From Streptomyces yatensis (GTDB lineage Bacteria; Actinomycetota; Actinomycetes; Streptomycetales; Streptomycetaceae): a stretch of 64,000 nt of DNA. The number at the start of each line of letters is the position of its first letter. Position 1 is the first letter of the stretch. Made by a program: the position numbers and the translations under genes. This document shows, in pieces, positions 8,215 through 16,890 of this stretch. A model generated the notes under the pieces. That model had not been told where the DNA came from. It was given only the letters and a program-made list of their open reading frames with translations, and did no database searches. The stretch is from positions 2,852,001 to 2,916,000 of the forward strand of contig NZ_CP072941.1 in the NCBI RefSeq assembly GCF_018069625.1, written 5' to 3'.

Positions 8215-8973
8215 TCAGTGCTTGAGGATCTTGGACAGGAAGTCCCTGGCCCGCTCGCTCTCCGGGGACCTGAAGAACTCCTCCGGCGGACGGTCCTCGA
8301 CGATCCGGCCGTCGGCCATGAAGACCACCCGGTTCGCGGCGGAGCGGGCGAAGCCCATCTCATGGGTGACGACGACCATCGTCATCCCTTCCTGGGCGAG
8401 CTGGCGCATCACCTCCAGCACCTCATTGATCATCTCCGGGTCGAGGGCGGAGGTGGGCTCGTCGAAGAGCATCACCTGCGGATCCATCGCCAGCGCGCGG
8501 GCGATGGCCACCCGCTGCTGCTGGCCGCCGGAGAGCTGGGCGGGGAACTTCCCGGCCTGGTCGGCGAGTCCCACCCGGTCCAGCAGCTCCAGGGCGCGCC
8601 GCTCGGCGTCCTGCTTCCCGCGGCGGCGGACCTTGGTCTGACCGAGCATCACATTGGCCGCCACGGTCCGGTGGGCGAAGAGGTTGAACGACTGGAAGAC
8701 CATGCCGACCTCGGCCCGCAGCCGCGCCAGCTCCTTGCCCTCCTCGGGCAGCGGCCGGCCGTCGACGACGATGGAGCCGGACTGGACGGTCTCCAGCCGG
8801 TTGATAGTCCGGATCAGGGTGGACTTGCCGCCGCCGGAGGGGCCGATGATCACGACCACTTCGCCGCGTCCGACGGTGAGCTCGATGTCCCGCAGAACGT
8901 GCAGCGCGCCGAAGTGCTTGTTGACGCCGCGCAGCTCGATCAACGGCTCGCCGACGGCCATACTCGGCCCCAC
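8215..8973 (-). CDS. gluA: Amino acid ABC transporter ATP-binding protein, GluA-like
   Basis: This is the cytoplasmic ATPase of the importer and first gene of the operon. The 252 residues contain Walker A (GPSGGGKST), the Q-loop ([11 protein letters not shown]), the signature (LSGGQQQR), Walker B ([12 protein letters not shown]) and the switch His (VVTHEMGFA). It is most like GlnQ/GluA. The stop is separated by only a few bases from the binding-protein start. Its upstream flank is a 190-bp region that includes a dispersed repeat. Confidence 0.94.
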   Translation of the reverse strand: MGPSMAVGEPLIELRGVNKHFGALHVLRDIELTVGRGEVVVIIGPSGGGKSTLIRTINRLETVQSGSIVVDGRPLPEEGKELARLRAEVGMVFQSFNLFAHRTVAANVMLGQTKVRRRGKQDAERRALELLDRVGLADQAGKFPAQLSGGQQQRVAIARALAMDPQVMLFDEPTSALDPEMINEVLEVMRQLAQEGMTMVVVTHEMGFARSAANRVVFMADGRIVEDRPPEEFFRSPESERARDFLSKILKH

Positions 8974-9082
8974 CCACCTTCCGCTGTGTCCCGGTCAGCG
9001 CAAGCTATCCGGGCAATCGCGGAGCATCGGGCACGGACACGCATCGATGGGCGGATACCGCCCGACAGGGTCTACGGGGCCG

Positions 9083-9165
9083 CCGCCGGGGCTCCGCCCC
9101 GGACCCCGCTCCTCAAACTCCCCCAGCTACCGCTGGGAGGTGCCCCCTGGAGGGGCTGGTCATCC
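9083..9165. repeat. Dispersed intergenic repeat with GGGGCTCCGCCCCGGACCCC core
   Basis: GGGGCTCCGCCCCGGACCCCGCTCCTCAAACTCCCCCAG is followed by CTACCGCTGGGAGGTGCCCCCTGGAGGGGCTGG. The core is the reverse complement of the repeat core at 3650 and 62030. The second half contains CCCAGCTACCGCTGGG, a hairpin. It ends immediately before the stop of the next minus-strand gene, so it may serve as its transcription terminator. Confidence 0.7.
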
Positions 9166-9167
9166 CG

Positions 9168-9608
9168 CTATGCCTCGGCCACCTCGGCGTAGCGCCGGGA
9201 GAGTTCGGGGGCGCCGTCGGCGGCCCACTGCTGGCCGGCCTCCACGACGTCGACCTCCCGGCCCGAGGCCAGCAGCACGACGGGCCGGCCGTTGGGCCAC
9301 ACCTGCCAGACGGCCCCGGGGACGGTGCGGACGATGACCGTGCCGAGGTAGAGACCGGCGTCGTTGCCGAGCCAGGGGAGTTCGTCCGGGTCGTCGCGCC
9401 AGCGCGGCGCCATCTGGTCGAGCGCCTCCAGGGAGGCTGTCGAGTCATCAAGTCCGATGCCCGCGGCCGCGGCCCGCGCGCGCAGCAGCTCGCATTCGGA
9501 GAGCAGTTGGGCGACGCCCTGGGGGTCCTCCTCCTGGGCGCCCATCAGGGCCGCGCCCGAGGCGGGGCCGCGTCGCTTGCGCCAGTTGCCCAAGAAGGAG
9601 ATGTTCAT
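9168..9608 (-). CDS. Small conserved protein resembling DUF6278
   Basis: This 146-residue cytoplasmic protein has no signal or membrane segment. I chose the ATG encoding MNISFLGNWRKRRG; the frame stays open upstream but enters the GACGCGGCG tandem repeat and loses protein-like composition. The first part is predicted helical (VAQLLSECELLRARAAAAGI). The second is strand-rich with a conserved-looking GLYLGTVIVRTVPGAVWQVW block. I associate this layout with the streptomycete family DUF6278. No function is known to me. Confidence 0.75.
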   Translation of the reverse strand: MNISFLGNWRKRRGPASGAALMGAQEEDPQGVAQLLSECELLRARAAAAGIGLDDSTASLEALDQMAPRWRDDPDELPWLGNDAGLYLGTVIVRTVPGAVWQVWPNGRPVVLLASGREVDVVEAGQQWAADGAPELSRRYAEVAEA

Positions 9609-9683
9609 ACGACTCAGCGTGGCATCCGCGCCACCGGCGCACCACAGGGCGCGCGGTGTGAGCTGTGACCCGATGCTGGGAGT

Positions 9684-9737
9684 GCGGCGCGACGCGGCGC
9701 GATACGTGACGCGGCGTGACGCGGCGTGAGACGTGAC
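9684..9737. repeat. GCGGCGTGAC decamer tandem repeat in a divergent intergenic region
   Basis: Four copies of GCGGCG(C/T)GAC, interrupted by ATACGTGAC and AGACGTGAC variants, lie between the DUF6278-like gene and the SGNH hydrolase. The repeat would sit within or near the promoters of both genes. Confidence 0.6.
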
Positions 9738-9830
9738 CCGTTGCTTGTCTTGACGACACCCATCGGTCTTTCTACGTTCTCCCAGCGCCTGTCGAATCAC
9801 CGGTCAGGTTGGTTGCGAGAGGGGACACTT

Positions 9831-11675
9831 ATGCGCGTCGCGAGACCCTGGACAGCCGCCGGGATCGTCGCGGGAGGTGTCACTCTCGCACTCCTCGCGC
9901 CGTCCTCCGCCGCACCGGCCAGCGTGCCGTCCCAGGCGACCCGGCCGACCCAGCCGACCCGGCCGACCCAGAAGCCGCTCCCTTTGGAGCGGCTTTTCGA
10001 CAACCGGGCGGTCAGCGACGACGCCCGGCCGGGTGACGCCGACTTCGACGGCGCGGGCGCCTCGCTCTCCGCACAGGACCTGCGGGCCGCCGGCTGGACC
10101 CCGGGGCGTGGCATCGCCCTGGACGCGGCGCGGCTGACCTGGCCGCGGAGCGCGGGGGCACGGCCGGACAACGTGATCGCCGACGGACAGGCGGTGCGGC
10201 TGCGCGGGCGGGGCGAGGCGCTGACCTTTCTGGTGGCGAGCAGTTCACCGGACGGGCCCGGCGCCGGGGCGAGCGGTGTCGGCACGGTGCGCTACCGGGA
10301 CGGGTCGAGCCGTCCGTACACGCTGAGCGCGCCGGACTGGCGGGCGGGCCCCGCCGCCACCAAGGCCGTCGGGCTCCCCCATCTCAACACCACCGCAGGG
10401 CAGCGGCAGGAGACGGCCCGGCTGTACGCGGTGACGGTGCCGCTGGAGCGCGGCCGGGAGGTCGCGTCGGTGGTGCTGCCGAGGGATCCGGGCCCGGCGG
10501 CCGACCTCCATGTCTTCGCCGCGTCGCTGCGGCAGCCCGCGGACGGCTGGACCGGGAGCTGGGCGGCGAGCACCGCCGGGTACACCAAGGTCGGGCCGTG
10601 GACCGATCAGACGCTACGGCTGGTGGTGCACACCAGCGCGGGCGGGCCGAGGGCCCGGGTCCGGCTGGAGAACACCTTCGCCGCATCGCCCGTGGAGATC
10701 GGCCATGCGACGGTCGCGCTCCAGGCGAGCGGCGCGGCGGCGCGGGGCGCACCGGTGCCGCTGGCCTTCGGCGGGCGGCCGGGGACGTCGGTCCCCGCGG
10801 GCGCGCAGGTGTTCAGCGATCCGGTGGACTTCCCGGTTCCGGCGGACGCCAATCTGCTGGTGAGCATCCATCTGCCGGGTCCGGTCGCGGCGGTGCCGGT
10901 GCACAGCCAGGCCACCCAGCGGTCGTATCTGAGCGCGGCGGGCAGCGGTGACCGGACCGCCGAGCCGGGCGCCGAGTCCTATACCGGCACCCTCACCACC
11001 TGGCCGTTTCTGACCGGGGTCGATGTGCGGGGCGGGCCGGGTGCGGTGGTGGCGCTCGGTGACTCGATCACCGACGGCACCAAGTCCACCAATGACGCCA
11101 ACCGCCGCTGGCCGGATGTGCTCTCGCGCCGGCTGCGCGGCCAGTCCGAGATCCCGGCGTACGGCGTGCTCAACGCGGGCATCTCCGCCAACCGCGTGGT
11201 CGCCGACCGCTATCCGGGCGAGGGCGTCTCCACGGACACCGGCGGGGTCAGCGCACAGCACCGGCTGGAGCGGGATGTGCTCGCCCAGACCGGGGCCCGT
11301 ACGGTCGTCGTCTTCCAGGGCATCAACGATCTGCGCTGGGGCAGCTCGGCCGAGGAGCTGATCGCGGGGCTGCGGTCGCTCGCGGCACGCATGCACGAGC
11401 GCGGGCTGCGGGTGGTCGGGGCGACCATCGCCCCGTGCGAGGGCGAGTCGCTGTGCACGGCGGACGCGGACGCGCGGCGCCAGGCCGTGAACGCCTTCCT
11501 CCGGGACAGCGGCGGGGTGTTCGACGCCGTGCTGGACTTCGACGCGGTGGTGCGGGACCCCGAGCATCCGGCGCGGATCCTGCCCGCCTACGACAGCGGG
11601 GACCATCTGCACCCGGGGGACGCGGGGTTGCGGGCGATGACGGACTCGATCGACCTGCGGAAGCTGGTGGGGTAA
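9831..11675 (+). CDS. Secreted two-domain SGNH/GDSL hydrolase
   Basis: This is an exported esterase or lipase-like hydrolase of 614 residues. The ATG has a strong GAGAGGGG ribosome site. A signal peptide (about 1-30) is followed by a short linker with RPTQ repeats. Residues about 50-390 form a beta-rich accessory domain. The C-terminal SGNH domain has block I GDSITDG with nucleophile Ser412, block II around NAGISANRV, block III in FQGINDLRW and the DxxH dyad Asp591/His594 in DHLHPGD, all intact. The large N-terminal domain is typical of a streptomycete secreted subfamily and may bind substrate. The true substrate (lipid, polysaccharide ester) is unknown. Confidence 0.92.
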   Translation: MRVARPWTAAGIVAGGVTLALLAPSSAAPASVPSQATRPTQPTRPTQKPLPLERLFDNRAVSDDARPGDADFDGAGASLSAQDLRAAGWTPGRGIALDAARLTWPRSAGARPDNVIADGQAVRLRGRGEALTFLVASSSPDGPGAGASGVGTVRYRDGSSRPYTLSAPDWRAGPAATKAVGLPHLNTTAGQRQETARLYAVTVPLERGREVASVVLPRDPGPAADLHVFAASLRQPADGWTGSWAASTAGYTKVGPWTDQTLRLVVHTSAGGPRARVRLENTFAASPVEIGHATVALQASGAAARGAPVPLAFGGRPGTSVPAGAQVFSDPVDFPVPADANLLVSIHLPGPVAAVPVHSQATQRSYLSAAGSGDRTAEPGAESYTGTLTTWPFLTGVDVRGGPGAVVALGDSITDGTKSTNDANRRWPDVLSRRLRGQSEIPAYGVLNAGISANRVVADRYPGEGVSTDTGGVSAQHRLERDVLAQTGARTVVVFQGINDLRWGSSAEELIAGLRSLAARMHERGLRVVGATIAPCEGESLCTADADARRQAVNAFLRDSGGVFDAVLDFDAVVRDPEHPARILPAYDSGDHLHPGDAGLRAMTDSIDLRKLVG

Positions 11676-11763
11676 GGGCGCGCGTCGGGCGGGCTCCCAC
11701 GCAAGCACGCGCCTCGGGGAGCTCCCGCGTCAGGGGGCTCCCCGCACAGCGCGCCCAGCCGGG

Positions 11764-12543
11764 TCACACCTCCAGGTCGACGACGACCGGGGCGTGGTCG
11801 GAGGCGCCCTTGCCCTTGCGCTCCTCGCGGTCCACATACGCGTCGCCGACCGCCTTGGCGAACACCTCGTTGCCGTAGACCAGGTCGATCCGCATACCGC
11901 GGTTCTTGGGGAAGCCCAGCTCGCGGTAGTCCCAGTAGGTGAAGGGGCGGTCGTACTTCAGCGGCCGCGGCACCACGTCCGACAGCCCGGCCTCGCGCAG
12001 CGCCGCCAGGGCCTCGCGCTCCAGGTCGGTCACATGGGTCAGCCCGTCGAAGGCGGAACGGTCCCAGACGTCCTCGTCGGTCGGCGCCACATTGAAGTCG
12101 CCCAGGACCGCGAAGGGGCGCTCACCGGCCGCGTCCCCGGCGACGGTCGTGCGCAGCGCCTCCAGCCAGCGGAGCTTGTAGTCGTAGTGGGGGTGGCCGA
12201 TCTCCCGGCCGTTGGGCACATAGACCGACCAGAGGCGGACCGGGCCGCAGGTGGCGCCTATCGCCCGCGGCTCCTGGCCGCCGTCGTAGTCCGGGCCGCC
12301 GGGGAGGCCCACGGTGACGTCGGTGAGACCGGCCTTGGAGATCAGCGCCACTCCGTTCCACCGCCCGGTGGCGTTGACCGCGGCCTCGTAGCCGAGCTCG
12401 CGCAGCGGCTCGTACGGAAAGGCGGACTCGGCGCACTTGGTCTCCTGGACGCACAGGACGTCCGTGCCGCTGCTCTCCAGCCAGGCGAGCAGCCGGGGCA
12501 GCCGGGCGGTGATCGAATTGACGTTCCAGGTCGCGATGCGCAT
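11764..12543 (-). CDS. xthA: Exodeoxyribonuclease III
   Basis: This is a DNA-repair AP endonuclease and 3'-5' exonuclease. The ATG encoding MRIATWNVNSI gives 259 residues, the usual length for XthA; a TTG three codons upstream is unlikely. Endonuclease/exonuclease/phosphatase motifs are complete: N7 in WNVNS, the metal ligand Glu34 in CVQETK, the YVPNG block, LGDFNVAP with its Asp/Asn pair and the terminal SDHAPVVV. It stands alone between a secreted hydrolase and an MBL-fold gene. The end of that MBL gene overlaps a 33-bp tandem repeat lying just upstream of xthA. Confidence 0.95.
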   Translation of the reverse strand: MRIATWNVNSITARLPRLLAWLESSGTDVLCVQETKCAESAFPYEPLRELGYEAAVNATGRWNGVALISKAGLTDVTVGLPGGPDYDGGQEPRAIGATCGPVRLWSVYVPNGREIGHPHYDYKLRWLEALRTTVAGDAAGERPFAVLGDFNVAPTDEDVWDRSAFDGLTHVTDLEREALAALREAGLSDVVPRPLKYDRPFTYWDYRELGFPKNRGMRIDLVYGNEVFAKAVGDAYVDREERKGKGASDHAPVVVDLEV

Positions 12544-12580
12544 AGGGGACAACCTACATCCCGGCTATGACAGCCCGCCC

Positions 12581-12662
12581 GGCCCGCACAGGGCACCGCT
12601 CCTCGCGGGCCCCGGCCCGCACAGGACGCCGCTCCTCGCCGGCTCCGGCCCTCACAGGGTGA
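12581..12662. repeat. 33-bp tandem repeat, about 2.4 copies
   Basis: GGCCCGCACAGGGCACCGCT... (12581-12613) is repeated with few changes at 12614-12646, and a partial third copy runs through the stop codon of the MBL-fold gene. It occupies most of the space between that gene and xthA, so it lies in the xthA promoter region. Confidence 0.75.
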
Positions 12663-13299
12663 GGGATTCGCCCGGTGTCAGCCGCAGGTGCTCGGCGCCG
12701 CCCGTGCCCGGTCCGTCGGGGCCGAGCATGCGGCCGTAGACCATGGGCGCGAGGTCGGACAGCAGGGCGTCGTGGATGTCGACGGCCCGGCTCGGGTCGA
12801 CCGCGCGGACGTAGTCGAGGACCTCGGCGAGCTTGTTCCAGGGGGCGTGCACCGGCAGCATCAGCGTGTCCACCCGCCGCCCGGCGGGCACGGTGAGCGC
12901 GTCGCCGGGGTGGAAGAGCGTGCCGTCCACCAGATAGCCCACATTGGTGATCTGCGGGATGTCGGGGTGGATGACGGCGTGCAGCTGGCCGTGCACCTCG
13001 ATGTCGAATCCGGCGGCCGTGAAGGTGTCGCCCTCCCCTACGGTGTGCACCCGCCCGGGGAACGCCGCCGAGATCTGGCCGGAGACGCTGGAGAGCGTCC
13101 AGATGTGGGCGGCGGGGTTGGCGTCGAGCGCCGTGCGCAGCCGCTCCTCGTTGAAGTGGTCGAAGTGCTCGTGGGTGACCAGGATCGCGTCCGCGCCGAC
13201 CGCGGCGTCCTCTTCGCTGAAGGCCCCGGGGTCGATGACGAGCGCCTGCCCGTCCTTCTCGATCCGGACGCAGGCATGGCCCTTCTTGGTGAGCTTCAT
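12652..13299 (-). CDS. MBL-fold metal-dependent hydrolase (UlaG-like)
   Basis: This 215-residue cytoplasmic metallo-beta-lactamase-fold enzyme carries the metal-binding motif THEHFDH (HxHxDH), preceded by the LVIDPGAF strand typical of UlaG-like hydrolases, and the later ligand region FHPGDAL. I used the ATG of MKLTKKGHACV, the common start for this family; another ATG three codons upstream is possible. The family cleaves phosphodiester or lactone-like bonds; the substrate here is not predictable. It has no operon partner. Confidence 0.85.
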   Translation of the reverse strand: MKLTKKGHACVRIEKDGQALVIDPGAFSEEDAAVGADAILVTHEHFDHFNEERLRTALDANPAAHIWTLSSVSGQISAAFPGRVHTVGEGDTFTAAGFDIEVHGQLHAVIHPDIPQITNVGYLVDGTLFHPGDALTVPAGRRVDTLMLPVHAPWNKLAEVLDYVRAVDPSRAVDIHDALLSDLAPMVYGRMLGPDGPGTGGAEHLRLTPGESLTL

Positions 13300-13389
13300 G
13301 GAGATCATTGTGCTACCGGGATCCCCCTGGCCGTACTAAGCGGGTCGGAGGAAGTCCGCTATGGTTCGGCAGCGCCCCGAAGAGGCGCG

Positions 13390-13450
13390 GGGCCGTGTCG
13401 ATGTGCGGCTCCGCCGCGTGGGCGCGACCGGCCACGGCGGCGCCGCGGAC
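13390..13450. repeat. Dispersed repeat, type TGCGGCTCCGCCGCGTGGGCGCGACC
   Basis: TGTCGATGTGCGGCTCCGCCGCGTGGGCGCGACCGGCCACGGCGGCGCCGC resembles a repeat I know from many Streptomyces intergenic regions. Part of its left end (CGACATGCGGCTCCGCC) recurs at 61933. The GCGGCTCCGCCGC core is palindromic. It lies just past the stop of the PcaL-type gene. Confidence 0.55.
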
Positions 13451-13486
13451 GACCGACGGCATGCCGGGGCACTTCCAGCGGAGCGC

Positions 13487-14773
13487 TCAGCCCTCCGGGC
13501 TTGTCTCCTCGCGGATGATCCGCTGGGCCACGGCGAAGGCGGAGTTCGCGGTCGGCACCCCGCAGTAGACGCCGGTGTGCAGCAGCACCTCCTTGATCTC
13601 GGTGGGGGTCAGCCCGTTGCGCAGCGCGGCGCGGGTGTGGAAGGCGAGTTCGTCGAGGTGGCCGCGGGCGGCGAGGGCGGTGAGGGTGACCACGCTGCGG
13701 GTGCGCCGGTCGATTCCGGGCCGGGTCCACACCTCGCCCCAGGCATAGCGGGTGATGAAGTCCTGGAAGTCGCCGGTGAACTCGTCGGTCAGCGACTGGG
13801 CGCGGTCCACATGGGCGTCGCCGAGCACTTCGCGGCGCACCTTGATGCCCTGGTCGTACGCGTCGGAGCGGGCGTCCAGCAGCGGCTCGGGCGCATGCTG
13901 GCCGTACTCGACGACCTCGGCGCCGGGCGGTACGGGCGAGAGCACGGGCTTGAGCGGGGGCGCGGGGATCGCGGTCATCCCGGTCGGGTGGTCCGGGGAC
14001 TGCCAGGAGCTGGAGAAGTGGCGCACCAGCAGATCGGTGACGGCCATCGGCTGTTCGACGGGGGTGAGATGGGAGGCGCCGGGGACGAGCGCGAGCCGGG
14101 CGTCGGCGATGCCGGCGACCAGGACGCGGGCGTCGGCGGCCGGGGTGACCTGGTCGTCGGCGCCGGCCACCACGAGGGTGGGGATGCCGATCCGGCTCAG
14201 CTCGGCGCGGATGTCGAAGGCTGCGAGGGCCTCGCAGGCGGCGATGTAGCAGCCGGGGTCGGTGGTGCGGACCATCTGGACGGCCCAGTCGACGATGGCG
14301 GGCTGCGAGGCGGCGAAGCCGGGGGTGAACCAGCGCTCGGGGGTGGCGCGGGCGATCGGGTCGAGGCCGTTGGTGCGGACCACGACGCCGCGCTGCCGGA
14401 AGGAGTCGGCGGTGCCGAAGCGCGGTGAGGCGGAGACGAGGGCGAGTGAGCCCACTCTCCGGGGATGTCGGAGCGCGAGTTCGGCGCCGATGGCCCCGCC
14501 GATCGAGCAGCCCGCGTAGCCGAAGCGCTCGACCTCGAGCTGGTCGAGGGTGGCCAGCAGCCGGGCGGCGAGCTCGGCCACGGAGGGGGCCGGATGGGCG
14601 GGCGCGCCGCCGTGGCCGGGGAGGTCGAAGCGGAGGACGCGCCAGTGGCGGGACAGCTCGGGTATCTGGCGGTCCCACATATGCCAGGTGGTGCCCAGCG
14701 ACGGTCCGAGGACGAGCACGGGCCCGTCCTCGGGTCCGTCGGTCCGGTACTGAAGTGTCTTCGTCTCGCTCAC
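13487..14773 (-). CDS. pcaL: Fused 3-oxoadipate enol-lactonase / 4-carboxymuconolactone decarboxylase
   Basis: This is a bifunctional beta-ketoadipate pathway enzyme. Residues 1-250 are an alpha/beta hydrolase with nucleophile Ser90 (GCSIGG), Asp207 (GADDQVTP) and His235 (GASHLTP), matching PcaD enol-lactone hydrolases. A Pro-rich linker (about 255-300) leads to a carboxymuconolactone decarboxylase domain (about 305-425) containing YDQGIKVRREVLG, GDFQDFITRYAWGEVW and the HTRAALRNGLT region. The fused PcaDC/PcaL order is known in actinobacteria. Normally the gene sits in a pca operon with the protocatechuate dioxygenase genes; here no other pca gene is visible, so it may serve a related lactone or an incomplete set elsewhere. 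Confidence 0.88.
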   Translation of the reverse strand: MSETKTLQYRTDGPEDGPVLVLGPSLGTTWHMWDRQIPELSRHWRVLRFDLPGHGGAPAHPAPSVAELAARLLATLDQLEVERFGYAGCSIGGAIGAELALRHPRRVGSLALVSASPRFGTADSFRQRGVVVRTNGLDPIARATPERWFTPGFAASQPAIVDWAVQMVRTTDPGCYIAACEALAAFDIRAELSRIGIPTLVVAGADDQVTPAADARVLVAGIADARLALVPGASHLTPVEQPMAVTDLLVRHFSSSWQSPDHPTGMTAIPAPPLKPVLSPVPPGAEVVEYGQHAPEPLLDARSDAYDQGIKVRREVLGDAHVDRAQSLTDEFTGDFQDFITRYAWGEVWTRPGIDRRTRSVVTLTALAARGHLDELAFHTRAALRNGLTPTEIKEVLLHTGVYCGVPTANSAFAVAQRIIREETSPEG

Positions 14774-14838
14774 CCGAAAACGGTAGCCGACCGAGGTGGC
14801 GGGGTTTTCGGGCGTGATGCACCCAGGATGTGAAGGAC

Positions 14839-15513
14839 CTACGGAGTGACCGTGGAGACCACGTAAACCTTGGGATGCGCCGGATTGTCGAACTTGACCG
14901 TGATCCTCAACTTCGGTTGCGGATCCTTCTGCTTGAGCTCCATTCCGGCCCAGTCGTGGCCGGCCTCGCCGACCTGCCAGCCGACCTTCTTCGCCTGGGC
15001 GCCGGTGATGGTCACCTTGCCCTTGTCCAGGGCGGAGCGGCCGGTGCCGATCCGGTGCAGGAAGGAGTCGAGTCCGTCGCGGGAGGTGACGAACTGCACA
15101 TACAGCGAGCTGACCTTCCAGGAGTTGGTCTCGTAGAACGCGACCTTCTTGGAGTGGGGCGGCACCGGCACGTCGTATATGCGCCGCTGCACCCGGGTCG
15201 GATAGCCGGCGCTGAGACCCTTGGCCGACGCCGCCTCCGCCTTCTCCTCACCGCCGTTGCGGCTCTGGATGGCGGAGATCACCAGATAGCCCGCCGGGAT
15301 CGCGATCAGCAGGAAGACGATCACGCCCTTGAGCCAGCGACGGGACGGACGGCCGCCACCGGGCGCGGACCCACCGGGCGCGGAGCCACCAGGAGTGGAC
15401 CCGCCGGACAGGGACCCGCCGGGCGTGGAGCCACCGGACGTGAGCCCGTCGGGGTGTCTGCCGTCGGCGGCGGGGGACATCGGGGCGCCGGGGCGCTGCT
15501 CGGCGGCGGTCAT
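14839..15513 (-). CDS. Single-pass membrane protein with Gly/Ser/Pro-repeat cytoplasmic tail, function unknown
   Basis: This 224-residue protein is translationally coupled to the ROK kinase (ATGA overlap). Residues 1-55 are low complexity with five GGS(T/A/L)(P/S) repeats. They are followed by a basic patch, one transmembrane helix (GVIVFLLIAIPAGYLVISAI, about 62-82) and a 140-residue extracytoplasmic domain containing YDVPVPPHSKKVAFYETNSW and a C-terminal beta-rich stretch. I do not recognise the family. The orientation (short basic side inside) puts the domain outside the membrane. Coupling to a sugar kinase downstream of a sugar transporter hints at an envelope or nutrient-sensing role, which is speculative. 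Confidence 0.8.
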   Translation of the reverse strand: MTAAEQRPGAPMSPAADGRHPDGLTSGGSTPGGSLSGGSTPGGSAPGGSAPGGGRPSRRWLKGVIVFLLIAIPAGYLVISAIQSRNGGEEKAEAASAKGLSAGYPTRVQRRIYDVPVPPHSKKVAFYETNSWKVSSLYVQFVTSRDGLDSFLHRIGTGRSALDKGKVTITGAQAKKVGWQVGEAGHDWAGMELKQKDPQPKLRITVKFDNPAHPKVYVVSTVTP

Positions 15514-16664
15514 TCGCGGCCTGCCTGACCGCGCGGCGCCAGCCGCAGCGGGGAGGAGGACCCGGCGCGCTCGTACCGCTCGACACGGCGGCGGTTGGCG
15601 CGGCGGAAGCGGCGGGCCACCAGCCGGGCGAGGTCGGCGGCGCCCACCATCCCGGCCTCGGGGCCCAGCTGCGCCTTGACGATCCGGGCCTCCGGCCGGT
15701 ACCCGCGGCCGGTGAGGGTGCGCCGGAAGGCGTCCCGGGCGGGGCCGATCAGCAGATCGTCGGCGGCGCTGACGCCGCCGCCGATCACGAAGCAGGAGGG
15801 GTCGAGGGCGGCGGCGAGATTGGCGATGCCGACGCCGAGCCACTGGCCGATGTCCTGGAGCAGTTCGACGCACATGGCGTCGCCCTGCCGGGCCAGTTCG
15901 GTGATCAGCGGCCCGGTGATCTCCTGGATGTTGCCGCCGACCCGGTCGGTGATCCCGTACGCCACCGGCGATTCGGCGGCGGCCAGTTCGCGGGCCTCGC
16001 GCACGAGGGCGTTGCCGGAGCTGTACTGCTCCCAGCAGCCGCGGTTGCCACAGGGGCAGCGGTGGCCGGCCGGGACGACCTGCATATGGCCGAACTCCCC
16101 CGCGACCCCGTACTTGCCGCGCTTGACCTGGCCGTCCTCCAGGATCGCGCCGCCGATTCCGGTGCCGAGGGTGATCATGACGAGATGGTCCTCGCCGCGT
16201 CCGGCGCCGAACCGCCACTCCGCCCACGCGGCCGCGTTGGCGTCGTTGTCGACCATGACCGGGACGTCGAGCCGCTCCGCGAGCCGGTCGCGCAGCGGTT
16301 CGTTGCGCCAGGACAGATGCGGGGCGAAGAGCACCCGGTTGCGGTCGGCGTCCACCCAGCCCGCGGCGCCGATGCCCACGGCGTGCACATCGTGCCGGTC
16401 GGAGAGGTCCAGCACCAGTTCGGTGATGGTGTCCTCGACGACCTTGGGGCTCTTGGACTTGTCCGGGGTCTCGGTGCGCAGCTTCTCGAGGATGACGCCG
16501 TCGGCGTCGACCACCCCGGCCATCACCTTGGTGCCGCCGATGTCGATGCCGACCGTGGGCACCCGGGGCGCGCTGAGATGCGAGCGGCGCTCACGGGTGC
16601 CGACGGTCCGCAATACGGTGGCCCGGGCCGAGCCCCGGTGCACTCGTTCGCGGTAGATGCTCAT
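15510..16664 (-). CDS. ROK-family sugar kinase (glucokinase-like)
   Basis: This cytoplasmic enzyme phosphorylates a hexose using ATP. The 384-residue protein has an N-terminal phosphate loop (VGIDIGGTKVMAGV), the DNDANAAAWAEW catalytic Asp region, LGTGIGGAI, the EFGHM motif and the ROK zinc motif CPCGNRGCWEQYSSG. There is a 35-residue basic N-terminal extension and a basic C-terminal tail (RRFRRANRRRVERYERAG); both exceed the usual 315-residue glucokinase. There is no HTH, so this is a kinase rather than a ROK repressor. It lies 226 bp downstream of the CUT2 transporter genes on the same strand, suggesting it activates the imported sugar. Confidence 0.9.
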   Translation of the reverse strand: MSIYRERVHRGSARATVLRTVGTRERRSHLSAPRVPTVGIDIGGTKVMAGVVDADGVILEKLRTETPDKSKSPKVVEDTITELVLDLSDRHDVHAVGIGAAGWVDADRNRVLFAPHLSWRNEPLRDRLAERLDVPVMVDNDANAAAWAEWRFGAGRGEDHLVMITLGTGIGGAILEDGQVKRGKYGVAGEFGHMQVVPAGHRCPCGNRGCWEQYSSGNALVREARELAAAESPVAYGITDRVGGNIQEITGPLITELARQGDAMCVELLQDIGQWLGVGIANLAAALDPSCFVIGGGVSAADDLLIGPARDAFRRTLTGRGYRPEARIVKAQLGPEAGMVGAADLARLVARRFRRANRRRVERYERAGSSSPLRLAPRGQAGRE

Positions 16665-16890
16665 CGGCCGGCCCCCTCGCCGGTGTGGGGGGTACGGTCG
16701 CTGCGGGTACGTGCTCGCAAGAGTTCGTCGTCCCTGCGGGGGTATCGGGAGGCCGCGCGGCCTCGGGTGCGTCGGTCGTGGCGGGTGGGGCCCGCCGTGC
16801 GATTGTGCCTCACCCGCGCCTCACGCCGCATGGCGAGCCTACGGCGCGTGGCCCGCCGAGGGGCCGGAACACGGCCGTCGGCCCGGCCGC

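Noticed and set aside
13300..13486. tRNA-like or small-RNA-like sequence (GGTTCGG word) between the MBL and PcaL genes
   Set aside because: No cloverleaf can be drawn; the region is better explained by a dispersed Streptomyces repeat.
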